Origin: Corynebacterium sp. HMSC078H07
Lineage (GTDB): Bacteria > Actinomycetota > Actinomycetes > Mycobacteriales > Mycobacteriaceae
Assembly (NCBI RefSeq): GCF_001812805.1
Contig: NZ_KV810476.1
Span: 1-62,891, forward strand
Direction of reading: 5' to 3'
DNA: 62,891 bases
In this document: piece after piece, positions 44,924-58,228 of the stretch
Numbering within the stretch: position 1 is the first letter of the stretch
How the letters are laid out: every line of letters begins with the position of its first letter
Made by a program: the position numbers and the translations under genes
Notes under the pieces: model-generated
The model's input: the letters and a program-made list of their open reading frames with translations, nothing else
Told to the model about the DNA's origin: nothing
Database searches by the model: none

Positions 44924-47164
44924 TTAGCGATTGCGCAGCGCCGGTGCTGGCCCGTTTTCCCGCTCCATCTTCTTGAGCTGGCCCGGAGGGATGTGCGAGT
45001 TGTGCTTGTTCTCTTCTCGTTCGTCCCGTTCATCCCATTCATCTTGTTGTTCAGGGGACGCGGTGGGGTCGGTCGCTTCCGGTTCTGGGAGTGGCTCCAC
45101 GCTTGGCTCTGCGCTCGGCGACGCGCTTGGTTCCACGCTCGGCTCGTCTTCTGCTGCGAGTTCGTCCTTTGGTTCGAGCTCGGCCTCCGGTTCAAGCTCT
45201 TCCTCCGGTTCAAGTTCTGCCTCGGAAGTCGCGGAAGGTTCTGTCTCCGTCACGGGAGCGGGGTCAGTAGGTTCTTGAGGTGCCGCGCTTTCCGTTTCCG
45301 ACTCAGGGGTCGGTTCTTGCGGGATGTCGGTCGTGGTGCCTGGTAGTGGTTCCAATAGCTCAGGCGGAAGGAACGGCAGGAAGGGAACGATAATGAGGTC
45401 TTCAATCCGGGGCGAGCGCTCCTGGTCGGCTACTGCACGGTCGTAGTCCGTTGCGGAGCGATCCTGGCCAATAGGGGAGCTATCTTCGCCGACGGCTGCA
45501 CGATCCTGTCCGATAGGGTCGGATGGGGTGGGTCGTGGTGTGCGCGGCTCGTAGCTGGGGTGCGGGTCCGGAAGATAGGTCGGACGTTCCGCCGGTGGCT
45601 TCGCAGGAGTGGGCTCAGCCTGGTGCTTAGTTCGCGGCGGCGTGACTGTGTTCTGCGTCGTTGGGGTGGCCATCGGAGTTGTGGGACGCGGTTTCGGCTT
45701 AACCTGGCGTGACGGTGTCGCGCCACGAGCGGTAGTGTCGCGTTCCGCTGGGCGTAGCGGCGAAGAATCAAAATTCGACGTTGAGCGGGTGCGGTTGCTG
45801 GGCGAGGGACGGTGCGTAGGTGCTGCGTCGCCGCGTCGCAGTTGATTGGGTGACGCAGTGGCCTCATGGTTTTTGTCGGCGCGGCCAGAAGTAGCAGTGC
45901 TCTCACTAGGGGCTTCGTCAGCCAGCGCTGCGGCGGGGCCAGCATCGCTAGAGCCGTCCAGAGCGTCCGGTTCGTCGTCAAACAGGGGAGAAGGCGCATC
46001 CCAGACGCGTTCTTGCTTCATGTCCTGGGTGACGTATTTTTCTTGCGACTCCGAGGCATCAGAAGCGTTGGTAGCTTCCGCTTCGTCGGCGTCCTGTGCG
46101 CCGGCCGCACGCGGGCTAATAAACGGGTCCTCGTAGGTCTCCAAGGCAGAGCCAGTGACGAGTTCATTGGAAGAGCTGAGTGACACTACTGAAGCGGCAA
46201 AATTCGCGGTGCCGCCAATGATGACTGCAACGCTGGCGGCGCAAGCGAGCTTTAATCCGGTGCTGGCACCAGCGACCTTGGCGCCAAATCCTGCCTTCGG
46301 TGGGGCACCATCAAGGGAGCTGAGTGAAATGGAAGCAGAATCCGAAGCCGCAGATGCGCCAATGAGCGGGGCGGGGGACGTTGCGCCGTGCGCTTCAGAG
46401 TGAACCAGAGCCGCGGCAGTACCAGCGGTGGTAGCTGCCGCGATGATGCCCGCGGTGCGCAAAGCGGGAATGCCCGTGGGGGCATCGTGGCCGGCGAAGA
46501 TCGTAAGTGTTGGTGCGTCACCCTCCACCGAGTAGTACGCGCGCGACACGGCGACAAGACTGTCGTCGTTAACAGCGGCGATGGAATCGGCCAACCACTT
46601 AGCCTCCCCGCGGGGAATCGTGGCGATGAGAACGTTATCTAAGGAGAGTTCAATGTGGCGATGGACAAGGCCGCGCTTGTTATCGACACGTATGAGCAGG
46701 TGAGCGGACTGGTCCGGAAGGGCCTCGTGTGCGGCATCGAAATCGGTGATGTGCAGGGCAGTATCGCCCTCCAGCAGTCCCCAGCGTTCAGCCGGAGGGT
46801 TATTGCCGGGAACGCACAAACCTGGTTCGGGGAGAAGGACTTCGAAGACAGGGGTCGTTTCGTCGTCGCCGTCCTGGCTAAGGCCCACCGTTGCCGTAAC
46901 TTGGGGGCTCAAGCCCGAGCTCATTACCCAATCGAGCTCGCTATATTCTTTCGATTGCTCGGCGGAGATCATTCCCACCACAGTGTCTTCGTGGCGAACG
47001 CGGAAACCGGAGCTGGAGTGGCCACACAGAGTCACGGTGAGCTGCTGATTATCGTCTTCTTCATCCAGAAGGCTGAGAAAGAGGTCCGGGTCAACGTTGT
47101 TGACGCTAAGGCGGCGAGGATCACCAAAGCCCTCGTGGGGGACCACATAGTTGGTGACCGTCAT
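44924..47164 (-). CDS. Single-pass surface protein with long acidic Pro/Glu/Ser tail (746 aa)
   Basis: An N-terminal soluble domain (1-230, MTVTNYVVPHEGFGDPRR) is followed by an Ala-rich hydrophobic stretch (~230-250) and one clear transmembrane helix (~300-325, LKLACAASVAVIIGGTANFA). The remaining ~400 residues are disordered and rich in Pro, Ser, Thr, Glu and Asp, with short repeats IGQDR and ELEPE-type units. No signal peptide, so the N-terminal domain is probably inside and the tail outside, reaching into the envelope. No LPxTG motif. Function unknown. Confidence 0.75.
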   Translation of the reverse strand: MTVTNYVVPHEGFGDPRRLSVNNVDPDLFLSLLDEEDDNQQLTVTLCGHSSSGFRVRHEDTVVGMISAEQSKEYSELDWVMSSGLSPQVTATVGLSQDGDDETTPVFEVLLPEPGLCVPGNNPPAERWGLLEGDTALHITDFDAAHEALPDQSAHLLIRVDNKRGLVHRHIELSLDNVLIATIPRGEAKWLADSIAAVNDDSLVAVSRAYYSVEGDAPTLTIFAGHDAPTGIPALRTAGIIAAATTAGTAAALVHSEAHGATSPAPLIGASAASDSASISLSSLDGAPPKAGFGAKVAGASTGLKLACAASVAVIIGGTANFAASVVSLSSSNELVTGSALETYEDPFISPRAAGAQDADEAEATNASDASESQEKYVTQDMKQERVWDAPSPLFDDEPDALDGSSDAGPAAALADEAPSESTATSGRADKNHEATASPNQLRRGDAAPTHRPSPSNRTRSTSNFDSSPLRPAERDTTARGATPSRQVKPKPRPTTPMATPTTQNTVTPPRTKHQAEPTPAKPPAERPTYLPDPHPSYEPRTPRPTPSDPIGQDRAAVGEDSSPIGQDRSATDYDRAVADQERSPRIEDLIIVPFLPFLPPELLEPLPGTTTDIPQEPTPESETESAAPQEPTDPAPVTETEPSATSEAELEPEEELEPEAELEPKDELAAEDEPSVEPSASPSAEPSVEPLPEPEATDPTASPEQQDEWDERDEREENKHNSHIPPGQLKKMERENGPAPALRNR

Positions 47165-47606
47165 ATTGTTCGCCTTTGTGGCTGGCTCAGGTCTATCACC
47201 GTGGCCGATGTAAGAGAGTACATCGGCGTGGTAGAGCGAACTGAGCTTTAGCCTGAGAGTTTCACTTTTAAGAATAGTAAAAAAGTTTGCAGCACCATCG
47301 TGCTATGTGCTTAGACTACAGTGCCCATTGTGCGGCTACAAGCTAGTGTGTCCAGCATAATGTTTCCCCCAGTAACCTAGCAAAAAATCTTGCATTGTTG
47401 ACGGGTGTACATGCGTTTTTCTCGTTTGGGTGTATATACAATGCGCTTAGGTGCGGGGATTGCGAAGGTGGTAAGGGCAAAACGCCCGTTACGCAATCCG
47501 CGATATGTGGGGTAGTGTGACGGGCTTTGGGGGTGCTGGCTGAAATTGGTGTGTACTAGTTGCGGTTGTGGACGTGGGCTCAACCGTGCGCCTGGTTTAG
47601 GGTGAA
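47165..47606. other. 442-bp gap between leuA and the surface-protein gene
   Basis: No convincing gene. GGATTGCG (47457-47464) and CGCAATCC (47494-47501) enclose a small GGGC/GCCC hairpin, a nested inverted repeat that could end leuA transcription, though no T-run follows. A palindromic TGTATATACA at 47430-47439 may be part of the promoter for the surface-protein gene. Confidence 0.35.
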
Positions 47607-49520
<1,914 letters not shown>

Positions 49521-49651
49521 TCACGAACCTAAATCCCGCCGCGGCTACTAAGGAGAAGGGTGTGCCGCAAAGTCATGTGAGCCACAATACAACGCTTCCC
49601 ATTCTGTGGCAAGCAATTTCATATGCTGAGATACATGTGAGGGTGGCTAAG

Positions 49652-50842
49652 ATGTCCCACGTGCTTTCAAAGAAAACCGAGCCGAAGTCTCCAGATACTG
49701 CCGACACCCCTGCGGGTGGTGCCGCGCTAAACGACGCCTCCCCACAGCCCCTCGGCACGTTCATTGTGCGCGCCGTTGCCATCGCCGTTATAGGGGCAGC
49801 GGTGCGCATTGGGATGCTGAGTCTTTTGAGCTCGGTGAACGACCGTGAGCTGTGGGACCAACTCTTGGCGTGGGATGCCAAGTATTACCTCGAGATTGCA
49901 CGCGTTGGCTATTTTGACGCCGATATCAGCGCGGACGGCCCAGTGTATGAAAAGACGATGGCTTTCTTCCCCGGCTTTCCCATGCTCTTGCGCGTGGTGG
50001 GCTGGACGGGGCTCAACTTGGGGCTTGCCGCACTGATTCTCAACACCGCACTCACTGCGGTAATGGCCGCTGGCGTTATGGTGCTTGCGCGCCGACTTGG
50101 TGCAGGCCACATCGGGCAGCTCGCCGCGGCGATTGTGGTGACGAGCGCACCGATGTCCATTGTGTTCGCTATGCCGTATACCGAGGCGCTTTTCGGTGCT
50201 CTCGTGGTCTGGGGGTTGGTGGCCCTAGATCAGCGCGCATGGTGGTGGGCTGGTGCTGCGGGCTTCGCGCTGTCGTTTACGCGCCTGACTGCGGTGGATT
50301 TCCTCGCGGTGTTTGGTCTGTGGGTGCTGATATATGGCCGGCGGGAGTGGCGGGCATGGCTGAGCCTTGGTGTTGCAGCACTTCCACTTCCGGGATATCT
50401 CCTATGGACGAAAGGTTACCTGGCAGATGTTGGGGGCTATTTCGGGATTCAGACGAAGTATTGGAACTCGACCTTTGATGGTGGCGCCGCCACCGTGACG
50501 TTCGTGTGGGACACCCTGACGAAGAACAACGATGTGGGCTACCTGTTGACCGTCTTGGTCATCCTCGGAGCTGTGGTGCTGCTTGTGGCGTCATGGGGCA
50601 AGGCTAACCCGGTGGCGTGGTGGTTTAGTGCAGCGCTCATGGCGAACGTGTTGCTCTCAGACGGAATTTTGCACTCCCGCCCGCGACTTCTTCTGCCGGC
50701 AGCGCTCCTGTTTGTGCCGTGGGTAATCCGTGCGTTCAAAAAGCTTCCTGCCCGCGTCGCCTGGTCTGGCATTGCAGTATGGGTGCTGTGGTCGGCGTGG
50801 TTCTCTGCCTACATGATCGTCGTCTTTGAATGGGCCATTTAG
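49652..50842 (+). CDS. PIG-V-like membrane glycosyltransferase
   Basis: About 396 residues with nine or ten helices. The first outer loop carries LLAWDAKYYLEIARVGYFDA and the segment EKTMAFFPGFPML, both typical of PIG-V/GT-C mannosyltransferases, where the Asp after Trp is catalytic. It would use a polyprenyl-phosphate sugar on the outer face of the membrane; acceptor unknown. ATG 49652 is chosen because the longer frame from 49562 has no ribosome site. Syntenic with a membrane protein gene between leuA and lysC in glutamicum (recalled). Confidence 0.7.
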   Translation: MSHVLSKKTEPKSPDTADTPAGGAALNDASPQPLGTFIVRAVAIAVIGAAVRIGMLSLLSSVNDRELWDQLLAWDAKYYLEIARVGYFDADISADGPVYEKTMAFFPGFPMLLRVVGWTGLNLGLAALILNTALTAVMAAGVMVLARRLGAGHIGQLAAAIVVTSAPMSIVFAMPYTEALFGALVVWGLVALDQRAWWWAGAAGFALSFTRLTAVDFLAVFGLWVLIYGRREWRAWLSLGVAALPLPGYLLWTKGYLADVGGYFGIQTKYWNSTFDGGAATVTFVWDTLTKNNDVGYLLTVLVILGAVVLLVASWGKANPVAWWFSAALMANVLLSDGILHSRPRLLLPAALLFVPWVIRAFKKLPARVAWSGIAVWVLWSAWFSAYMIVVFEWAI

Positions 50843-51711
50843 CGCGGCGCTTGGTCGGTGCGCTTCGTTGTACCCGTGTTCACTGGGAGGCGGGAAAGCA
50901 CGATGGTGGAGACGATCATGATGACGAGTGATCCGCCCATAACGCTCCACCCCACTGCGGATTCCACCTGGAACTTCTCGCCCAACACCCAATAGCCCAA
51001 GCCAAAGGCCACGATTGGTTCCATGATGGTCATGGCCGGCAAGGAATGCGCCAAAGCGCCGGCGTGGAAGGAATATTGCTGGATCACCGTACCGCCGGCG
51101 GCGAGACCGATCAGCGCATAGAGCTCCCAACTCCCCAGCGCTGCCACGGGACCTTCGTTGCCAAAGATGTCCACCACGGCCTTCGCCACAAGTGCGACAT
51201 AGCCATACAGAATGCCGCAGGCCGTGCCTAGCGCCAGAGCTGACTCTTCGGGGCGGTTGAAGGCAGCCACGAACAGTGCAGCTAGGGCTAGAGCGCCGAC
51301 GGCGAAGGCGGGCCACCATTGGGACCACGTGGGCGTCGTCAAGCCAGCAGTGGGGCGGCCGTACACAACCAGAATGCCCACAGCAATGGTTAATGCCACA
51401 CACCACACAACCTCACGAGCGGGCATGCGGCGGCGTGAATACCAGGCCGCGAGTGGCAGCGTGAACATGAGGGAAAGGACGAGGATGGGCTGCACGATGA
51501 GCAACGTGCCGAAGTGAAGCGCAAGGAGCTGCAGTGCGTAGGCGATGACGGCAGCGGCCGTGCCTATCCACCAGAGAGGGGTTCGCAGTGCGGTGCGCAT
51601 CACGCTGGTGGAGCTGGCGTCCAAAACGATACGGTGGCGTATGACTGTGCCCCAGGCAATGACCAGTGCCGAGGCCAGTGCAAAAGCAACGGCAACCACG
51701 TTAGAAAACAT
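50839..51711 (-). CDS. DMT-superfamily (EamA-like) membrane transporter
   Basis: 290 residues with about nine helices in two similar halves, as in EamA/NIPA-like permeases (LALHFGTLLIVQPILVLSL; MEPIVAFGLGYWVLGEKF). Substrate unknown. ATG 51711 is preferred over GTG 51720 because AGGTAGGG is correctly spaced. It converges on the PIG-V-like gene with a 4-base overlap. Confidence 0.75.
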   Translation of the reverse strand: MFSNVVAVAFALASALVIAWGTVIRHRIVLDASSTSVMRTALRTPLWWIGTAAAVIAYALQLLALHFGTLLIVQPILVLSLMFTLPLAAWYSRRRMPAREVVWCVALTIAVGILVVYGRPTAGLTTPTWSQWWPAFAVGALALAALFVAAFNRPEESALALGTACGILYGYVALVAKAVVDIFGNEGPVAALGSWELYALIGLAAGGTVIQQYSFHAGALAHSLPAMTIMEPIVAFGLGYWVLGEKFQVESAVGWSVMGGSLVIMIVSTIVLSRLPVNTGTTKRTDQAPR

Positions 51712-51801
51712 CGAGTCCACCCTACCTGGAATTAATGCGTGCCCAGTGTTTCGGTCGGGCCGGAAGAGCGGTACTCTAAAAAGAGTTGACTGCCGATCTA
51801 T

Positions 51802-51828
51802 AGGTATTGGGCGGTGGACAGGTATTGG
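51802..51828 (+). repeat. Direct repeat AGGTATTGG ahead of lysC
   Basis: AGGTATTGG at 51802-51810 and 51820-51828, 18 bases apart, directly before the lysC ribosome site; TTGACT at 51786-51791 is a possible -35. It may be a regulatory site or chance. Confidence 0.3.
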
Positions 51829-51858
51829 CCCTCGCGAAAACGAAAGGTGGGACCGTCA

Positions 51859-53124
51859 GTGGCCCTAGTCGTACAGAAATACGGGGGATCCTCCCTCGAA
51901 AGCGCTGAGCGCATCCGCGCCGTCGCGGAGCGAATTGTGGCGACGAAAAAGCAGGGCAACGACGTGGTCGTCGTGTGCTCCGCCATGGGAGACACCACCG
52001 ATGAGCTCCTTGACCTCGCCGCCCAGATCAACCCTGTTCCGCCGCAGCGCGAAATGGACATGCTGTTGACTGCCGGTGAGCGCATCTCTAACGCGCTCGT
52101 TGCTATGGCGGTGGAGTCTCTCGGTGCGCAGGCTCAATCCTTCACCGGCTCCCAAGCCGGCGTGCTCACCACTGAGCGCCACGGTAATGCCCGGATCGTC
52201 GACGTCACCCCGGGCCGCCTTACGGAAGCGCTCGATAACGGCAAGATTTGTATTGTTGCTGGATTCCAGGGAGTCAATAAAGAATCCCGTGACGTCACCA
52301 CCCTGGGTCGCGGTGGCTCAGATACCACCGCGGTCGCTCTCGCCGCAGCACTCAAGGCCGATGTGTGCGAGATTTACTCGGACGTTGATGGTGTCTACAC
52401 CGCCGACCCCCGCATTGTGCCTAATGCCCAGAAGCTAGAGAAGCTCTCCTTTGAGGAGATGCTGGAGCTGGCCGCAGTAGGCTCCAAGATTTTGGTTCTG
52501 CGCAGCGTCGAATACGCCCGCGCGTTTAATGTACCCCTGCGAGTTCGCTCGTCTTATTCAACCGACCCCGGCACACTTATTGCCGGTTCAATGGAGGATA
52601 TCCCCGTGGAAGAAGCAGTACTTACCGGCATCGCTACTGATAACTCTGAGGCCAAGGTTACCGTCCTCGGTATCCCGGACCGCCCGGGGGAGGCCGCCAA
52701 GGTCTTCCGCGTTATTGCGGACGCGGAGATTAACATCGACATGGTTCTGCAGAACGTCTCCTCCCTGGAGTCTGGTACTACCGATATCACCTTTACCTGC
52801 CCGCGTGCCGATGGGCCGCGCGCGATGGAGCTGCTGGCTAAGCTCAAGGAGGAGGGCCACTGGACCAATGTGCTGTACGACGACCAAGTGGGCAAGGTCT
52901 CCCTCGTTGGCGCAGGCATGAAGTCCCATCCAGGTGTGACCGCGGACTTTACCGAGGCGCTGCGTGACGCAGGCGTGAACATGGAGCTCATTTCCACGTC
53001 CGAAATCCGTATCTCCGTGCTGACGCGCGAGGCAGACCTGGAGAAGGCCGCTGTGGCCCTGCACGAGAAGTTCCAGCTTGGTGGCGATGAAGAAGCCACC
53101 GTTTATGCTGGTACTGGACGCTAG
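51859..53124 (+). CDS. lysC: Aspartokinase (alpha and internal beta forms)
   Basis: 421 residues, same length as glutamicum LysC. Catalytic domain: [52 protein letters not shown]-terminal ACT pair: [17 protein letters not shown] and [18 protein letters not shown], the lysine/threonine feedback site. The first step of the Lys/Thr/Met/DAP pathway. The GTG at 51859 has AAAGGTGGG upstream. An internal ATG at 52591 ([13 protein letters not shown]) is where the separately translated beta subunit starts in glutamicum. Confidence 0.96.
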   Translation: MALVVQKYGGSSLESAERIRAVAERIVATKKQGNDVVVVCSAMGDTTDELLDLAAQINPVPPQREMDMLLTAGERISNALVAMAVESLGAQAQSFTGSQAGVLTTERHGNARIVDVTPGRLTEALDNGKICIVAGFQGVNKESRDVTTLGRGGSDTTAVALAAALKADVCEIYSDVDGVYTADPRIVPNAQKLEKLSFEEMLELAAVGSKILVLRSVEYARAFNVPLRVRSSYSTDPGTLIAGSMEDIPVEEAVLTGIATDNSEAKVTVLGIPDRPGEAAKVFRVIADAEINIDMVLQNVSSLESGTTDITFTCPRADGPRAMELLAKLKEEGHWTNVLYDDQVGKVSLVGAGMKSHPGVTADFTEALRDAGVNMELISTSEIRISVLTREADLEKAAVALHEKFQLGGDEEATVYAGTGR

Positions 53125-53131
53125 AGTTTAA

Positions 53132-54181
<1,050 letters not shown>

Positions 54182-54237
54182 CGCGAGTAGCACGACATGT
54201 GTGGTGCTTCAACGCGCCACACGGTGTCCCGCAGAGA

Positions 54238-54276
54238 AAAAGTCCGCCCCAGATATCACTCTGGCGGCGGACTTTT
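54238..54276 (+). terminator. Terminator of lysC-asd
   Basis: AAAAGTCCGCC (54238-54248) and GGCGGACTTTT (54266-54276) with an inner CCAG/CTGG pairing. The A and T flanks make it usable on both strands. Confidence 0.85.
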
Positions 54277-54331
54277 CCTGTTTCAGCGTCGGGCAGCTGC
54301 TCGCTGAGCGGTCTGCTTAATTCGAGAAGCG

Positions 54332-55654
54332 CTAGTCCTTCGGAACCTCAGGCTTGGTGTGCTCCACGAAGGTTACGGACGGTTCCGGGTCCTCGCGGTC
54401 GTATTCAATCTCATCGTCTGCCTCAAGCTCTTCATGGATTTCCTCAGCAACCGTGTCGACGAACTCCTCGGTCTCCATATTGGAGGCTGCAGCAAGCTTG
54501 CGCAGCTCGCGCTCATTCTTCTTGGTGAAGTGCTCGCGCGGGTCCAGGCGGCGCTTGACCAAGGTGCGGGCGCGCACACGACGGTCAGACTCGGAGGTGA
54601 TCTTGTCGCGCTGGGTAATCCAGGTGATGACCATGACGGCAATCATGAGCAGACCAATCCAACCCAGAATCGGGTAGACGCTGGAAACCAGCTGCTTGAA
54701 GCCGATGAAGGAGAGGATGAAGCCCACGACACAAGCGCCGGCGTAGACGGGGTAGAAGAGCTTTGGCTTCTTACGGGTCAGGCGCTTACCCATGGCATAG
54801 AACATGCCGATCGCGGTGTTAAAGACCATGCCGTAGATGATGAAGGTCATGAAGTAACCCAAGACTGGGTTCACGTTGTTGATCAGCGTGAGGACCGGGA
54901 GGTCCTGGCCGTTGACCTCAGGTGCCACCATGTACAGCGAGACTACGAGAAGGGTCAGCAGGATCAAGTAAATGATGCCGCCGAAGAAGCCGCCGATGCC
55001 CACGGCGCGGTTATCCAAAATATTGCCGCCAATAACGATGGACATGGACACTGCACACATCACGTTGAGGCCGGTGTAGTTCAGCGCGGCGAGCCACCAG
55101 TTGTGGATGGGGGTTTCAACGTTGTCCACGGCGTAGGTATTGATCGAGGACCAGTCCACGTCCGTAGTGATGATGGTGTAGCCGGTAGCGAGGACGACGA
55201 AGATAATAATGAAAGGCGTAATCGCGCCGATGACGGAGGTTACCTTGTCCACGTCGAGCAGGCCGACGAGGAGCACCAGTGCGAGCATCACTGCGCCGCC
55301 GACCCAAATCGGCACGCCCTCGAACTGCTGGCTAATGGTGGAGCCGCCACCGGCGAACATGACGAAGCCGATGGAGAACAGCGTTGCTAGAGTGCCGTAG
55401 TCCAGAACGCGGGAAATAATGGGGCCACTGATCTTGTCGTAGACGGCAGTGTGTTCATCGGCCTGGAAGTAGGAACCCAGCTGCAGGATCGAAATACCGG
55501 TAATCAGCATGAGGGCGGCAGCAAGCACAACGCCCCACAGGCCCCAGTTGCCAAAGGCTACAAAGTACTGCATCGCTTCCTGGCCGGATGCAAAGCCGGC
55601 GCCGACGACGACGCCGATAAAGGCCATGGAAATGGCCACTGCGCGTTTCCACAT
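54332..55654 (-). CDS. YkvI-family membrane transporter
   Basis: 440 residues: ten or eleven helices with the LeuT-like start MAFIGVVVGAGFASGQEAMQ typical of YkvI, then a ~110-residue charged cytoplasmic tail (KRRLDPREHFTKKNERELRK and an Asp/Glu-rich end). Substrate unknown; distant relatives of amino-acid permeases. The corresponding place in glutamicum also holds a membrane protein (recalled). Confidence 0.75.
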   Translation of the reverse strand: MWKRAVAISMAFIGVVVGAGFASGQEAMQYFVAFGNWGLWGVVLAAALMLITGISILQLGSYFQADEHTAVYDKISGPIISRVLDYGTLATLFSIGFVMFAGGGSTISQQFEGVPIWVGGAVMLALVLLVGLLDVDKVTSVIGAITPFIIIFVVLATGYTIITTDVDWSSINTYAVDNVETPIHNWWLAALNYTGLNVMCAVSMSIVIGGNILDNRAVGIGGFFGGIIYLILLTLLVVSLYMVAPEVNGQDLPVLTLINNVNPVLGYFMTFIIYGMVFNTAIGMFYAMGKRLTRKKPKLFYPVYAGACVVGFILSFIGFKQLVSSVYPILGWIGLLMIAVMVITWITQRDKITSESDRRVRARTLVKRRLDPREHFTKKNERELRKLAAASNMETEEFVDTVAEEIHEELEADDEIEYDREDPEPSVTFVEHTKPEVPKD

Positions 55655-55922
55655 AAAGTTAAGAGGTCTCTCAATCTCACACGCGCCGGGGGTATGCCAT
55701 CACGACCCAAGGTGTGGTGCGAGCAATTGGGAAAGCTTCGCGGGCCCGGTTCGACTATCGATTTGTCACGTGTGCCTCGTGAAACATTAGGCGTGGTCGA
55801 CAGGTATTTGCCAGCTGAAACGGTGTTCGCACTGTGTGATGCGTGTGACAGCCCTGAAAAGTTACCGATGTCTGCGCAGGTGCCCATGCTCAGCGCCGCG
55901 GATTATAACGGGTCAATAACGA

Positions 55923-56471
55923 TTACCCGCGATGATCGATAAGGTCTTTTCGAGCGCGGGCCACCCTAGAGCGAATGGTGCCTACGCGCACACCGGCGAT
56001 CTTAGCGGCCTCCTCATAGGTATAGCCCAGCACTTGGGTAAGGATGAGGGCTTCGCGGCGGTCCTCCGGGAGGGCGTCGATAAGCGAGCGGGCGTCGATC
56101 CACTCGCTCCACGTGCTGGCGTTCTCCGGGGCGGGTGCGAGCGCTGCGGCATCTTCATACTCGGTGGCGGACTTGCGGGGCCGGGCCATGTCGTGGCGAA
56201 TATTATCCACCCACACGCGGCGCGCGAGGGACAGGAGCCATGTGCGCGCGGAGGAACGCGCGGCAAAGCGGGGAAGCGCGCTGATGACGCGCAGGTAGGT
56301 CTCTTGGGTGAGGTCGTCTGCGATATCCGCCCCGCCGAGGTGAGCAAGTAGGCGCCACACGTCATCTTGGGTGGATTTGATGAACTCCGTGAGAGCTGCG
56401 CGGTCGCCGCGTCCCGCCTTGAGGGCGAGGTCGGTAACGCGCGCATCATCGCGCTCGGAGTGGACTTTCAC
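55923..56471 (-). CDS. sigC: ECF sigma factor SigC
   Basis: About 183 residues. Sigma region 2 (DVWRLLAHLGGADIADDLTQ, then TYLRVISALPRF with RTWLLSLARR) and region 4 (LPEDRREALILTQVLGYTYE, AKIAGVRVGTIRSRVARAR). The position next to katA is as in glutamicum, where SigC governs respiratory-chain genes (recalled). I propose GTG 56471, since TAAGTT lies exactly 7 bases before it; TTG 56480 is the alternative. Divergent from katA. Confidence 0.85.
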   Translation of the reverse strand: MKVHSERDDARVTDLALKAGRGDRAALTEFIKSTQDDVWRLLAHLGGADIADDLTQETYLRVISALPRFAARSSARTWLLSLARRVWVDNIRHDMARPRKSATEYEDAAALAPAPENASTWSEWIDARSLIDALPEDRREALILTQVLGYTYEEAAKIAGVRVGTIRSRVARARKDLIDHRG

Positions 56472-56544
56472 CTCCCACAACTTACCAGTAGCGGTAGGCC
56501 ACCTTACCTATCGCTGTGAGCTCCAGCCGGAATTCTAAAAACTG

Positions 56545-56573
56545 TTGCGGGGGTCATTTTTCGCCGGTAGGCT
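56545..56573 (+). promoter_or_regulatory. katA promoter
   Basis: TTGCGG (56545-56550) and TAGGCT (56568-56573), 17 bases apart, about 63 bases before the katA start. Confidence 0.5.
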
Positions 56574-56636
56574 ATGAAACGTCCGAGATTGATAATGAAC
56601 CCCAAATTATCAGCGAATCCAGGAGGCATTTTCCTA

Positions 56637-58193
56637 ATGACTGACGCTTCGAACGAGTCCGCAGCAGACAAGGTTCTGGACAAGGGCCAGCGTGCCCCGG
56701 GGGGCCCGAACACTACCCGCCCGTCCGGTCAGCCGGTTGCTACCGAGAACACCAGCATCACCGTGGGCCAGAACGGCCCAGTTGTGCTCAATGACATCCA
56801 CCTTATTGAGAAGCTCGCACACTTCAACCGCGAGCGCGTGCCGGAGCGTACCCCGCACGCCAAGGGTCACGGCGCCTTTGGTGAGCTGCACGTTACTGAA
56901 GACGTATCCGCATACACCAAGGCCAAGCTCTTCCAGAAGGGCACCGTGACCCCGATGATGGGCCGCTTTTCCACCGTTGCCGGTGAGCAGGGCTCCCCGG
57001 ATACCTGGCGTGACGTCCACGGCTTTGCACTCCGCTTCTACACCGAAGAGGGCAACTACGACATCGTGGGCAACAACACCCCGGTGTTCTTTATCCGCGA
57101 CGGCATCAAGTTCCCGGACTTCATCCACTCCCAGAAGCGTCTGGGCACCAACGGCCTGCGTGATGCTGATATGCAGTGGGACTTCTGGACCCGTAACCCG
57201 GAGACCACCCACCAGGTGACCTACCTCATGGGTGACCGCGGTACCCCGAAGACCACCCGTCACCAGAACGGCTATGGTTCCCACACCTTCCAGTGGGTCA
57301 ACGAGCAGGGCGACGCTTTCTGGGTCAAGTATCACTTCAAGACCCGTCAGGGCGTGGAGAACTTCACCGACGCTGAGGCAGGCGAGATCGCCGGCCAGAA
57401 CGCTGACTACCACCGCGAGGACCTCTACAACGCCATTGAAGAAGGCAACTACCCGGTCTGGGACGTCAAGGTCCAGATCATGCCGGTAGCAGAGGCTGAG
57501 GACTACCGCTTCAACCCATTCGACCTCACCAAGACCTGGTCCAAGAAGGACTACCCGCTGGTGGACGTCGGATACTTCGTCCTCAACCGCAATCCGCGCA
57601 ACTTCTTCGCGCAGATTGAGCAGGTTGCTCTGGATCCGTCCAATATCGTCCCGGGCATTGGCCTGTCCCCGGACAAGATGCTGCAGGCTCGTGTCTTCGC
57701 TTACTCTGACCAGCAGCGCTACCGCATTGGACCGAACTACAAGCAGCTGCCGGTGAACCAGCCTCTCAACCAGGTCAACACCTACGAGCACGAGGGCCCG
57801 ATGCAGTACCTGTTCAACGCCCCGGAGGACCCGGTGTACTCCCCGAACCGCCACGCTAAGGGCGGCGGCTACCTGGATGGTGATGAGAACCTGCGCTTCA
57901 AGGAGCAGGAGACCACCACCGCACCGGATCTCTACGTCAACCCGGACCCGGCCGGCATCGACCTGGTCCGCGCTCCGTACATCCACCACGCAGAGGACAA
58001 CGACACCGTCCAGGCCACCGACCTGTACGAGAATGTCTACGACGATGGCGCCAAGGAGCGCATGGCGGACAACATCACCAACGCTATGGCTGGCGTGTCC
58101 CCGGAGACCGAGGAGCGCGTCTACGCCTACTGGGATGCCGTTTCCCCGCAGCTGGGCAAGCGCGTGCGTGAGCTCTTCGCGCAGAAGAAGTAA
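56637..58193 (+). CDS. katA: Heme catalase
   Basis: 518 residues, clade-3-size catalase. The active-site His lies in RVPERTPHAKGHGAFGE, the heme-distal Asn in the VGNNTPVFFIRDG region, and the proximal Tyr ligand in ARVFAYSDQQRYRIG. It decomposes hydrogen peroxide. ATG 56637 follows a perfect AGGAGG; the longer frame from 56574 overlaps the promoter. Codon use is strongly biased, as in highly expressed genes. Confidence 0.96.
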   Translation: MTDASNESAADKVLDKGQRAPGGPNTTRPSGQPVATENTSITVGQNGPVVLNDIHLIEKLAHFNRERVPERTPHAKGHGAFGELHVTEDVSAYTKAKLFQKGTVTPMMGRFSTVAGEQGSPDTWRDVHGFALRFYTEEGNYDIVGNNTPVFFIRDGIKFPDFIHSQKRLGTNGLRDADMQWDFWTRNPETTHQVTYLMGDRGTPKTTRHQNGYGSHTFQWVNEQGDAFWVKYHFKTRQGVENFTDAEAGEIAGQNADYHREDLYNAIEEGNYPVWDVKVQIMPVAEAEDYRFNPFDLTKTWSKKDYPLVDVGYFVLNRNPRNFFAQIEQVALDPSNIVPGIGLSPDKMLQARVFAYSDQQRYRIGPNYKQLPVNQPLNQVNTYEHEGPMQYLFNAPEDPVYSPNRHAKGGGYLDGDENLRFKEQETTTAPDLYVNPDPAGIDLVRAPYIHHAEDNDTVQATDLYENVYDDGAKERMADNITNAMAGVSPETEERVYAYWDAVSPQLGKRVRELFAQKK

Positions 58194-58228
58194 CGCACTA
58201 GCGCGAGAGCGCTAAGGCACTGCATTAA

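Noticed and set aside
47377..47583. 68-codon minus-strand open frame after leuA
   Set aside because: Unusual basic composition, no ribosome site, and it contains the inverted repeats of the intergenic region.
55691..55942. Possible small protein between the YkvI gene and sigC
   Set aside because: No ribosome site, no recognisable features, and it overlaps the end of sigC on the other strand.
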